Assembly: GCA_017883235.1 (NCBI GenBank)
Contig: JADGNY010000037.1
Location: forward strand, 1-50,764
Reading direction: 5' to 3'
Length of the DNA: 50,764 nucleotides
Source of the DNA: Thermoanaerobaculia bacterium
GTDB taxonomy: Bacteria > Acidobacteriota > Thermoanaerobaculia > Gp7-AA8
The notes beneath the pieces are model-generated. The model saw only the letters and a program-made list of their open reading frames with translations, ran no database searches and was not told the DNA's origin. The translations under genes were made by a program, and so were the position numbers. Below are positions 1 to 7,892 of this stretch, piece after piece (position 1 is the first letter of the stretch; every line of letters begins with the position of its first letter).

Positions 1-70
1 ACCGCCACCGCCCCACCCGCGCGCCTTCGGCGCGGATGATGTCGCCGTCCTCCACCCGACGACAGTTCAC
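1..70 (-). CDS. possible partial ORF at the left edge
   Basis: An open frame begins at a GTG (70-68) five bases after the stop of the preceding minus-strand gene and runs off the window edge without a stop. The 23 visible residues include RRVEDGDIIRAEGARVG. Only position and openness support it; the ribosome binding site is weak and no family can be recognised. It would be the third gene of a minus-strand cluster starting at 544. Confidence 0.25.
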   Translation of the reverse strand, partial: MNCRRVEDGDIIRAEGARVGRWR

Positions 71-74
71 TTCT

Positions 75-254
75 CTACGGGTTCTGGTGATCGGCGACAG
101 GCTGACCTTCCGGCCACGTCATGAGGTGCACTTCCGAGCAGGCTTCAGTGAGCGCGCCGGAGCTGTCCGAGGCGTTGATCCACCAATCGGCGAACGTCTC
201 GCCTTGCTTGCGAGTCACCTTTTCGACGATGCGAAGCTCCGGCGGGCGAGTCAT
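75..254 (-). CDS. small hypothetical protein (59 aa)
   Basis: This ORF starts with an ATG whose ATGA overlaps the stop of the upstream HTH gene (251-544), so the two are probably translationally coupled. The product is 59 residues, soluble and Trp-containing (FADWWINAS), with no signal peptide or membrane segment. I do not recognise the family. Being the second gene behind a small HTH protein suggests a partner role such as one half of a regulator or toxin-antitoxin pair, but that is inference from layout alone. Confidence 0.5.
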   Translation of the reverse strand: MTRPPELRIVEKVTRKQGETFADWWINASDSSGALTEACSEVHLMTWPEGQPVADHQNP

Positions 255-544
255 GGCGCTTTTCTTTTCTCCAACAGCGCCAGATAGACCGTTTCATCAG
301 AGGCGGACAGTTCGAAGAGTTCGACCATGTAGACGGGACTCTCGCGCATCAGGGTGGCCGTCTCGGTGAGCGCGACCATGACGCGGCGACTCGGCTCCGC
401 GTCACCTTTGCGAAGCCGCAGGAGATGCGGACGGCTTATCCCTGAGCGCCGCGCGAACGCGGACGACATCACGCCCCACTCCCGCATGTAGGTATCGAGT
501 CGAGTCGTACCGTCAGCGTTTACTACCGGTCTCTTCCTGGCCAT
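251..544 (-). CDS. small HTH (XRE/Cro-like) DNA-binding protein
   Basis: A 97-residue protein. The ATG at 544 was chosen over the longer frame to 604 because AGGAGG lies four bases upstream, and because the longer frame would run across the palindrome at 566-577. Residues about 20-65 have a helix-turn-helix pattern (FARRSGISRPHLLRLRKG, then SRRVMVALTETATLM). It is divergent from another HTH gene at 616-852, and the gap between them carries two matching palindromes, so mutual or auto-repression is likely. It is coupled to the 59-aa ORF downstream. The family is inferred from the pattern; the target is unknown. Confidence 0.65.
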   Translation of the reverse strand: MARKRPVVNADGTTRLDTYMREWGVMSSAFARRSGISRPHLLRLRKGDAEPSRRVMVALTETATLMRESPVYMVELFELSASDETVYLALLEKRKAP

Positions 545-565
545 GCATCCTCCTCGCATCTGTGC

Positions 566-604
566 TTGCCACGGCAAGTGGTAGGGTAATGCTTGCCGTG
601 GCAA
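566..604. promoter_or_regulatory. two palindromic operators between divergent HTH genes
   Basis: TTGCCACGGCAA (566-577) and its exact reverse complement TTGCCGTGGCAA (593-604) lie 27 bp apart centre to centre. Both extend to CTTGCCRYGGCAA. They sit between the starts of the divergent HTH genes, the usual place for operators bound by HTH dimers. Assignment to one or both regulators is inference. Confidence 0.6.
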
Positions 605-615
605 AGTACAAGGTG

Positions 616-852
616 ATGCCGCCGAGGAAGGAGAAAGCGCCGGAAGCTATCGCGTTCGGCGCGAAGGTCCGCGAGGTCCGCACGAAGCGGAAGCTGACGC
701 AGGAATCACTTGCCGAGGCCGCAGGTATCGCGTCGATTCAGGTCGGTTTCATCGAACGCGGGTACAACGTTCCGAAGTTGACGATGATCCTCTTGCTCGC
801 CCGTGCTCTCGACGTTCGTCCAGGCTCGCTGATCGATCATATTGACATCTGA
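616..852 (+). CDS. XRE-family HTH transcriptional regulator
   Basis: A 78-residue protein that is almost entirely one Cro/C1-type HTH domain: KVREVRTKRKLTQESLAEAA, then GIASIQVGFIERG and PGSLIDHI. The frame is open from 562, but starts at 562 or 589 would place the start within or before the second operator. The ATG at 616 gives the usual N-terminus, though its ribosome binding site is weak, so the start is uncertain. It is followed 14 bases later by a small basic protein gene, probably in one operon. Likely represses the divergent promoter pair through the palindromes at 566-604. Confidence 0.75.
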   Translation: MPPRKEKAPEAIAFGAKVREVRTKRKLTQESLAEAAGIASIQVGFIERGYNVPKLTMILLLARALDVRPGSLIDHIDI

Positions 853-866
853 GGTAGACTTGCTCT

Positions 867-1109
867 ATGCCTACACGAGCAAGCAAGAAGCCTCCAAAGG
901 AAGATGAAGTTCAGGCCGCCGTCCGCGTGATCCGCACCGTCGTCGAGAGGACGGAGCGCGTCGTCGATCCCGCCGTGAGTGCCGCAGCTTCCGCGCTGTC
1001 GAAGCTGGGGGCGTCGAAGGGTGGAGAGGCGCGGGCAGCCAGCCTGAGCAAGAAACGGCGATCGGAGATCGCGAAGAAGGCGGCTGAATCACGCTGGATG
1101 AAACGGTAG
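867..1109 (+). CDS. small basic hypothetical protein
   Basis: An 80-residue, Lys/Arg/Ala-rich protein beginning at the ATG at 867, with a GAGGTAG-like ribosome binding site about eight bases upstream. The C-terminal half (GGEARAASLSKKRRSEIAKK then AAESRW) matches a motif common in small uncharacterised bacterial proteins encoded next to HTH regulators and toxin-antitoxin genes. No enzyme motif is present. It probably forms an operon with the HTH gene upstream. Function unknown. Confidence 0.6.
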   Translation: MPTRASKKPPKEDEVQAAVRVIRTVVERTERVVDPAVSAAASALSKLGASKGGEARAASLSKKRRSEIAKKAAESRWMKR

Positions 1110-1110
1110 C

Positions 1111-1166
1111 TTGACAGATTCGAGGCATGTGATACGATTCCTTTACGTTCAATGAACGACGTAAAG
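1111..1166 (+). promoter_or_regulatory. sigma70-type promoter with overlapping palindromic operator
   Basis: TTGACA (1111-1116) and TACGAT (1133-1138) are separated by 16 bp. Directly downstream a nested palindrome occupies 1141-1166: outer arms CTTTACGT/ACGTAAAG and inner arms CGTTC/GAACG. Its position over the expected transcription start suggests an operator for the HTH-ImmA protein of the same operon (1840-3027). Confidence 0.65.
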
Positions 1167-1174
1167 GAGCGGAG

Positions 1175-1843
1175 ATGCTGAATCAAGCTGAGCCGATTAT
1201 TCGAGCCTTCTGGGCTAGCGTGCCGGTCGATTTTGTGACCGATGCTTTTGGCGCATTATTTGACCAGTACCTCGCTGGATACGAAACATGCGAGTCCATG
1301 ATGGACGCGTCCGAGCGGCATGACGTGCTTTCCGCAATACGTCGCGCTCTGATCGAAACAGAAATCCGAAACGTAGGCCGCCGATATCATCCTACCGCCG
1401 AAGTTCAAACGCTGATGAACCGGCGACAGACGAGTCACTTTTCGCTGATCAAGTTCGGCGCGGTAGATCTAACGTTCGCGAAATCCGGCTCTCCCAAGCT
1501 GCTGCCTCGTCCGGCCATCCATCGGATGAATCTGTTTGAAAGGGCACAAGCGACGCTCTTCGACCGCGAAGTCGAGAAACCCGGCGACCGCCTTTACGGA
1601 ATACTCATTCATGGCCATGCTAGGCGCAAGAAGTGTGACGAAGATGTCGCGATCGCCAATCCTAAATTCCCCTCTTTCGCCAGAATCGCGTTCCCTGATC
1701 ACGATGGAAAGATCCTCGCGAATATCGATCTCTTCCGCGACTTTCGTTTTGTCGTACAAAGATATATGCCGGCCGTCGAGCGTGTCGAGAACGCTGATCC
1801 GAAGCCGCTCCGCATCAGGAAGAGGAAGGAGGATGACGAATGA
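1175..1843 (+). CDS. uncharacterised protein coupled to an HTH-ImmA/IrrE gene
   Basis: A 222-residue protein. The ATG at 1175 follows a good GGAG ribosome binding site. No signal peptide, membrane segment or catalytic motif that I can name; the C-terminus is strongly charged (RIRKRKEDDE). Its stop overlaps the ATG of the HTH-ImmA/IrrE gene by ATGA, so the two products are probably made in fixed ratio. Small proteins coupled to ImmA/IrrE peptidases often form toxin-antitoxin-like or phage-response pairs. That reading is inference, and this protein may be the effector, the substrate or neither. Confidence 0.6.
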   Translation: MLNQAEPIIRAFWASVPVDFVTDAFGALFDQYLAGYETCESMMDASERHDVLSAIRRALIETEIRNVGRRYHPTAEVQTLMNRRQTSHFSLIKFGAVDLTFAKSGSPKLLPRPAIHRMNLFERAQATLFDREVEKPGDRLYGILIHGHARRKKCDEDVAIANPKFPSFARIAFPDHDGKILANIDLFRDFRFVVQRYMPAVERVENADPKPLRIRKRKEDDE

Positions 1844-3027
1844 GGGCAGGCATCCCTGGATTCGTGCCCGAAAGGTTGAGGCGAGCCCGCGAAGCACGCG
1901 CGCTCACCATCAACTCTCTAGCTGAGATGATTGATGTGTCGCGGCAGTCGCTTTCTGCGTACGAGAGCGGCAAGCAGAATCCCGGACCAGAGGCGCTCGA
2001 TCGCCTCGCTCAGATTCTCAACGTCCCTGCTAGGCACTTCACGACGCCGATGCCGGCACAGCGACCATTCCGATTCTCGTATCGCTCCCTGAATGCCGCT
2101 ACGAAACGGTCGCGGTCCAAGGCTGAAAATAGGTTTTATTGGTTCGATGAGATTTTGGCGTGGGTTGAGTCGGCCATCGAGTTCCCGCCTTCAGATATCC
2201 CTCAATTTGATATTCACGATCCGCTCTCGCTGAGCAATCACGATATCGAAGACCTTGCTGCGGAGACGAGACGCAAATGGGGTCTTGGAAACGGGCCGAT
2301 CGGAGACATGATCGCGCTGCTGGAGAGTCACGGCGTTATCGTGACGAAGTTCCCTCTGGACTCAGACCACCTCGATTCATTTTGCGCACATGGTCACGAT
2401 CTGCCGTCGTATATTGTCTTGAATTCCGAGAAGGAGTCGGGGGTGCGGCTGCGCCTAGATGCTGCCCACGAGCTTGGGCATGCAGTCATCCACCGCGGAT
2501 GCTCATTCAACGCCGGGGACCACAAGCGCGCAGAAGCGCAAGCGTTCCGTTTTGGTGCCGCTTTCCTGTTCCCGGAGGTTTCGTTTCTTCGCGAAGTCGT
2601 CTCGGTCTCGCTGTCTTCTTTCTTCGCGCTAAAGCGCCGATGGGCTGTCTCCGCCGCGATGATGCTGAAACGCGCAGGTGACCTAGAGTTGCTGCAACCA
2701 GATCAAGCCGAGCGGCTATGGCGTTACTACTCCTCGAAAGGGTATGCCCGCCATGGTGAACCGTACGATGACGTGATCCCGCTTGAACGTCCCCGGCTTC
2801 TCAGCCGAGCATTCGAGATGATTCTCAGCGAGGGGATTTCGACAAGAGAGCAGATACTCGAAGCGATACCGCTCTACTCCAACGAGATCGAAGAGTTGTG
2901 CTCCCTTGATCGCGGGTTTTTAAAGTTGACCGTGCCCGTGGCGGAACTCAAACCGCGCCAGAGTGGATTCTCCGGCGGCTTCGGAGATGGGGGGACGGTC
3001 GTTCCTTTTAGAGGTCAGAAAGAGTGA
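1840..3027 (+). CDS. XRE HTH domain fused to ImmA/IrrE zinc metallopeptidase
   Basis: A 395-residue two-domain protein. Residues about 8-65 are a Cro/C1 HTH (RLRRAREARALTINSLAEMI, then SRQSLSAYESGKQNPG). Residues about 140-250 are an ImmA/IrrE (COG2856-like) peptidase with the zinc motif HELGHAVIH and a downstream EAQAFRFGAAFLFP segment. In characterised family members such as ImmA the peptidase cleaves an HTH repressor to derepress a mobile element; in single-chain versions the HTH targets the protein to DNA. It is the second gene behind the promoter/palindrome at 1111-1166 and ends in a perfect hairpin terminator. Likely autoregulatory; the inducing signal is unknown. Confidence 0.85.
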   Translation: MRAGIPGFVPERLRRAREARALTINSLAEMIDVSRQSLSAYESGKQNPGPEALDRLAQILNVPARHFTTPMPAQRPFRFSYRSLNAATKRSRSKAENRFYWFDEILAWVESAIEFPPSDIPQFDIHDPLSLSNHDIEDLAAETRRKWGLGNGPIGDMIALLESHGVIVTKFPLDSDHLDSFCAHGHDLPSYIVLNSEKESGVRLRLDAAHELGHAVIHRGCSFNAGDHKRAEAQAFRFGAAFLFPEVSFLREVVSVSLSSFFALKRRWAVSAAMMLKRAGDLELLQPDQAERLWRYYSSKGYARHGEPYDDVIPLERPRLLSRAFEMILSEGISTREQILEAIPLYSNEIEELCSLDRGFLKLTVPVAELKPRQSGFSGGFGDGGTVVPFRGQKE

Positions 3028-3053
3028 AAGCCTCGCGATCAGGCGAGGCTTTC
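3026..3053 (+). terminator. hairpin at the end of the HTH-ImmA operon
   Basis: A perfect 11-bp stem, GAAAGCCTCGC (3026-3036) and GCGAGGCTTTC (3043-3053) with a six-base loop, overlaps the stop codon at 3025-3027. There is no long T-run, so termination strength is uncertain. It ends five bases before the tRNA gene. Confidence 0.6.
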
Positions 3054-3057
3054 ATGC

Positions 3058-3133
3058 GCCCTCGTAGCTCAGTGGAAAGAGCAGTCGACTACTAATCGAC
3101 TGGTCGCAGGTCCGAATCCTGCCGGGGGCGCCA
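3058..3133 (+). tRNA. tRNA with Arg-like body and anticodon ACU (CCA encoded)
   Basis: A full cloverleaf can be folded: acceptor GCCCTCG/CGGGGGC (7 bp), D arm GCTC/GAGC, anticodon stem GTCGA/TCGAC (5 bp) with loop CTACTAA, a short five-base variable loop, T arm GCAGG/CCTGC with loop TCCGAAT, discriminator G and encoded CCA. Loop positions 34-36 read ACT, which would decode AGU (Ser). However, the short variable arm rules out a normal tRNA-Ser, and the body and loop resemble tRNA-Arg(UCU), whose loop is CTTCTAA. T55 is replaced by C. It lies between a mobile-type operon and a transposase, so it may be a divergent, mobile or non-decoding tRNA. Confidence 0.75.
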
Positions 3134-3189
3134 CTTCCTTTCGGACGCAGAAAGTTTACTCCCGAAAGCGCTTTTTGTCGTGTTACAGC

Positions 3190-3218
3190 TTGACTTCTTT
3201 CCCGAGCAAGCATAAGAT
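3190..3218 (+). promoter_or_regulatory. near-consensus sigma70 promoter of the transposase gene
   Basis: TTGACT (3190-3195) and TAAGAT (3213-3218) are separated by exactly 17 bp and end eight bases before the transposase ATG, implying a very short leader. The -35 is part of a TGTTACAGCTTGAC motif that recurs near 5328 and 5439. Confidence 0.6.
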
Positions 3219-3225
3219 CCTGTGC

Positions 3226-4101
3226 ATGAACAGTCTGAGCCCTGAAGTCCGCGCCCGCATCGTCGCCGCCCTCGTGGAAGGCGTCTCGATCTCCTCGATC
3301 GTCCGCATGACCGGCGTCGCGAAAACGACTATCCTCCGGCTCCTTCGCGAGGTCGGAACCGCCTGCGCGCAGTTCCATGATGAGCAAGTCCGCAACCTCG
3401 CTACCGAGCGCGTGCAGGCCGATGAAGTGTGGAGCTTTTGCAGTATGAAGCAGAAGAACGTCCCCGCCGAGTTGCAGGAAACCATCGGCATCGGATCAAT
3501 CTGGACTTGGACGGCGATCGACGCGGACTCCCGGCTGATCATCTCGTGGCTCGCGAGTAACCGCAGTCCCGAGCCGGCGAACGCGCTCCTTCATGATCTC
3601 CAGTCCCGCACGTCGAAGCACCTGCAAATCTCCTCGGATGGCCTGCCTCACTACATCGACGCGGTCATGCAGAGCTTCACTCCCGGCAGCGCGTCACTCG
3701 GTCAGGTCGTCAAGACGTACGCGACCAGCGCCCCGCAGCCGGGGATGAACCCGAACAGTGCGGCGAGTAGGTACTCACCGGGACGGTTGCTCTCCATCGA
3801 GAAGACGGCTCCCCTCGGAACGCCTGACATGAAACACGTTTCGACCTCGTACATGGAGCGTTGGAACCTCACCCTCCGCATGGGCAATCGGCGCTTCACC
3901 CGGTTGACGAATGCGTTCTCAAAAAAGTTCGAAAACCACTGCCACATGCTCGCTCTGACCGTCGTCTTCTACAACTACTGCCACGCGCACAAGTCGCTCG
4001 GCGGGAAGACTCCGGCGATGGTCGCGGGACTCACGGACTACCGGTGGACGGCTGCCGACATGCTCCGGCTGGACATGTGGTCAGAGGCGAAGGCAGCCTG
4101 A
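3226..4101 (+). CDS. IS1-like DDE transposase
   Basis: A 291-residue protein starting at the ATG at 3226. The N-terminal 50 residues form an HTH (IVRMTGVAKTTILRLLREVG). The catalytic core follows the IS1-type DDE plan: first Asp in QADEVWSF, second in TAIDADSRLIISW, and Glu in TSYMERWNLTLRMGNRRFTR, with the conserved YNYCHAHKSL near the end. Such single-ORF IS1-like genes are common in environmental genomes. I could not define terminal inverted repeats, so whether it is part of a complete mobile element is open. It lies directly downstream of the unusual tRNA. Confidence 0.85.
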   Translation: MNSLSPEVRARIVAALVEGVSISSIVRMTGVAKTTILRLLREVGTACAQFHDEQVRNLATERVQADEVWSFCSMKQKNVPAELQETIGIGSIWTWTAIDADSRLIISWLASNRSPEPANALLHDLQSRTSKHLQISSDGLPHYIDAVMQSFTPGSASLGQVVKTYATSAPQPGMNPNSAASRYSPGRLLSIEKTAPLGTPDMKHVSTSYMERWNLTLRMGNRRFTRLTNAFSKKFENHCHMLALTVVFYNYCHAHKSLGGKTPAMVAGLTDYRWTAADMLRLDMWSEAKAA

Positions 4102-4232
4102 TCGCACACCAAGATTAGTGGTAGGGAATCCACGCCTTCAAGTCCCTCTACCTTTGGAGATGACGCTTTACTCTGACTCTGTGACCGAGTACGATCAGGT
4201 GACTCCCCATCAACTTGCGAGAGGTGTCGGAC

Positions 4233-4586
4233 GTGCCGAACGGTGATCCTTCGTTCTTTCGTCTATTCGACAGGTCGTTCTACGTCCGTCTACTTCTACC
4301 GTGGACAGTTCCGCTAATTCTTTGGCAAACAAGGGGTTCCGCTGCCATCACCAGTGAACTTCTAGCCGGGATGGCCGTAATACTCTCGGCCAGGCTTTTC
4401 GCTGATGAGAGCTTTCGGGGTATCGTGCAGGGAATTTTCTGCGTAGCCCCGTTTGCTGAGGGTGTTTTGGTTCTCGGCGCAGGCACGAGATTTCAGTACC
4501 CCCTCGTGGCTGGTCGAGGTTGCTATTTGGTGGCGGCGATCGGCACCGTGTTTGCGGTGATTTCAGAAGCTAGGCAACGACGGTGA
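4233..4586 (+). CDS. small integral membrane protein
   Basis: About 117 residues from the GTG at 4233, chosen because GAGAGG lies eight bases upstream (TTG 4215 and GTG 4224 are alternatives). Hydrophobic stretches near residues 18-34, 42-58, 68-84 and 88-108 suggest three or four membrane helices. No motif identifies the family. It lies 31 bases upstream of a membrane-anchored GAF-like protein, with which it probably forms an operon. The pair may be a sensor/effector unit, but nothing in the sequence proves this. Confidence 0.55.
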   Translation: MPNGDPSFFRLFDRSFYVRLLLPWTVPLILWQTRGSAAITSELLAGMAVILSARLFADESFRGIVQGIFCVAPFAEGVLVLGAGTRFQYPLVAGRGCYLVAAIGTVFAVISEARQRR

Positions 4587-4617
4587 GCGGAATCGCTAGT
4601 GGAAGGGGAGACATCAC

Positions 4618-5298
4618 ATGTTACTCATTCTCGGCAACGTAGCACTCGTGCTCGTTGGTGCTTTTCTGTGGTTTCGGCGCGAATCACGTCTCGACTATGC
4701 CGTGCCGGATGGTGGCGTCAACCCGAAGGTGTACCGCCTGCTAGAGCGGGCAAGAAGAGGGATTTTCCATGGCCGGGATGCGGTCCGATTCACGATCTTC
4801 GGGATTGATCACGAGAACGCTAATCAACTAAGACCGATAGCGCGCCTTGGGTGGGGTCGCGCCTCACGTAACAGCGAAGTACGATTCCGGATCGGAGAGG
4901 GACTTGCCGGTACGGCATGGTTGACGCAAGGCTACATCATCGTCGCGCGCGTTGACGCCCCATCTACTGACACCGCCCGCGAGGAGAATGAAAAGCTCTT
5001 CAACCTTCGACCAGAAACGGCGGATGGATTGAGTGATGAACAACTTAGCTCGCGTGCACTCATTGCGGTCCACCTAGCAAGCGCCAGCGGTCAGTTTCGC
5101 GGGGTTCTGTGCATCGACTCCAAAGACGCAGCGCTCGTACCAGCCGTGAACCAAGGAGAGGAGTTTTGGTCGGCCGTAGATCAGCTGGCGACGGCTTTGG
5201 CAGCTGCCCTAGTAGATGCTGGGTCTCACGTGAGCATCAGCGAAAACGAAATGACAGCAACGGACGACGCAAGGCTATTCCAACTTAAGGTAGCCTGA
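4618..5298 (+). CDS. membrane-anchored GAF-like protein
   Basis: A 226-residue protein. The ATG at 4618 has a strong GGGGAG site eight bases upstream. Residues 1-20 form one membrane helix, followed by FRRES. Residues about 38-205 have the pattern of a GAF domain: VRFTIFGID, RFRIGEGLAGTAW, then SSRALIAVHL and FRGVLCIDSK. GAF domains sense small ligands or redox state and form dimers. No output domain is present, so the signal is probably passed to another protein, perhaps the membrane protein just upstream. Confidence 0.65.
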   Translation: MLLILGNVALVLVGAFLWFRRESRLDYAVPDGGVNPKVYRLLERARRGIFHGRDAVRFTIFGIDHENANQLRPIARLGWGRASRNSEVRFRIGEGLAGTAWLTQGYIIVARVDAPSTDTAREENEKLFNLRPETADGLSDEQLSSRALIAVHLASASGQFRGVLCIDSKDAALVPAVNQGEEFWSAVDQLATALAAALVDAGSHVSISENEMTATDDARLFQLKVA

Positions 5299-5327
5299 GC
5301 GTTCGCCCGGAAGCGCGAACAGGGACC

Positions 5328-5461
5328 TGTCACAACCTGACATCAAACGTCTCCCGCTGGGTAATGGTCTAGTTTGCTGTTACAACCTCCCGTTTGGGGT
5401 CTGGACACGAGGCGCTTCCCCTCAGCGCCGCCCGGCGTTGTTACAACTTGACCCTCAAACG
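5328..5461 (+). repeat. imperfect repeats of TGTTACAACYTGAC
   Basis: TGTCACAACCTGAC plus ATCAAACG (5328-5349), TGTTACAACCT followed by CGTTTGGGGTC (5378-5401), and TGTTACAACTTGACCCTCAAACG (5439-5461). A fourth related copy, TGTTACAGCTTGAC, precedes the transposase at 3181. In the middle copy the second half is close to the reverse complement of the CTCAAACG half. These may be remnants of transposon ends or protein-binding sites. No gene is visible between 5299 and 5812. Confidence 0.4.
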
Positions 5462-5471
5462 CTACCACTAC

Positions 5472-5553
5472 CGAAACGATGCGCACGAGGGGTCGAAACG
5501 ATGCGCACGAGGGTCAAAATGAAGCGCGCGAGGGTCAAAATGAAGCGCGAGGA
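5472..5553 (+). repeat. 21-bp tandem repeat, four copies in two subtypes
   Basis: Two copies of CGAAACGATGCGCACGAGGG are followed by two of TCAAAATGAAGCGCGCGAGG at a 21-bp period. An open frame crosses the repeat (5438-5677), but its sequence is the repeat itself, so I do not call a gene. Confidence 0.6.
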
Positions 5554-5599
5554 ACGGGAACAGGGGTGGGAAACTCATGAAAACACGCAACTTCAGCGC

Positions 5600-5663
5600 G
5601 AGAACCGCCCTCTCATCCGCCTTCGGCACCTTCTCCCCCCGCAAGAAACCGCGGGGGGAGAAG
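5600..5663. repeat. REP-like element with 13-bp hairpin
   Basis: CTTCTCCCCCCGC (5630-5642) and GCGGGGGGAGAAG (5651-5663) form a perfect stem with an eight-base loop. The preceding CTCATCCGCCTTCGGCACC is the usual flank of REP-type intergenic elements in many high-GC genomes. Without a T-tract it is more likely a dispersed repeat than a terminator. Confidence 0.6.
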
Positions 5664-5760
5664 GACTCTCGACGTAGGGAGGCGCAAGTCGTTCAAGGAG
5701 AATGTGAGAATGCGGGCTAGGAGTCTGCGCGGCAGAACGATCGAACGGAGATGGTGGCCA

Positions 5761-5796
5761 AGCCTTGGGCAACCAGCGCCGCCGGCCGTGCCGGCC
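5761..5796 (+). repeat. 36-bp dispersed repeat, copy 1
   Basis: Starts AGCCTTGGGCAACCAGCG and ends in GCCGGCCGTGCCGGCC. It matches 42911-42946 at 34 of 36 positions. The 3' half can fold as GCCGGC-CGT-GCCGGC. It lies between the REP-like element and the zinc-ribbon gene; nothing else is recognisable in 5664-5812. Confidence 0.65.
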
Positions 5797-5812
5797 TAGC
5801 GCGCTCGCTGAA

Positions 5813-6049
5813 TCACCCGGCCATCGACAGATGGGAGAAGAACGTCTGCGTCGTCCCGCACTCGCGGCAGAGGAAGTGCAGCGTGTCACGCCGCTTCCAC
5901 GGATTGGGGGCGTCGCAGACGGTGCAGAGGGTGTCCTGCTGCGGAAACGGCCGTTCGCAGTGATCGCAGGCGACAGGCTTGCCGGCCGCGTTCACGTCAT
6001 CTTCGCAACTGACTTCACCGCAACTCGGACAACGCCAGCAAACAGCCAT
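5813..6049 (-). CDS. small zinc-ribbon protein
   Basis: A 78-residue protein starting at the ATG at 6049; the longer frame to 6094 lacks a reason to be used. It contains four CxxC knuckles (CWRCPSC, CDHC, CTVC, CREC), enough for two zinc ribbons, in a body without other domains. Proteins of this kind commonly mediate protein or nucleic-acid contacts. It is alone on its strand between a repeat-rich gap and glnS. Function unknown. Confidence 0.6.
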   Translation of the reverse strand: MAVCWRCPSCGEVSCEDDVNAAGKPVACDHCERPFPQQDTLCTVCDAPNPWKRRDTLHFLCRECGTTQTFFSHLSMAG

Positions 6050-6133
6050 CGCGCGCGACCCCTTCGAAAAAGATGGACGATTGGACGGCTGCAAGAATAG
6101 CAGATGAAAAACAATGATGATTAAAGATTCCCA

Positions 6134-6188
6134 GGGTCTCGCGGTTGCGGAGTCTCGCGGCGGGGTTGTAATCGAAACGCCGCGAGAC
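6134..6188. repeat. G-rich inverted-repeat element behind glnS
   Basis: GTCTCGCGGCG (6152-6162) is perfectly complementary to CGCCGCGAGAC (6178-6188). A related GGTCTCGCGGTTGCGG lies just before. The stem begins nine bases after the glnS stop and could end glnS transcription, but it belongs to the same style of element as those at 34158, 45009 and 49282. Confidence 0.5.
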
Positions 6189-6196
6189 CGCGTGTA

Positions 6197-7837
<1,641 letters not shown>

Positions 7838-7892
7838 GGGGCTGGACCGTATACATCACCGCGTGGCGAGTCAACAATGGCACAATCCCGTC

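Noticed and set aside
5438-5677. 79-residue plus-strand ORF
   Set aside because: Translation of a 21-bp tandem repeat and a REP-like hairpin; low-complexity product without a good start.
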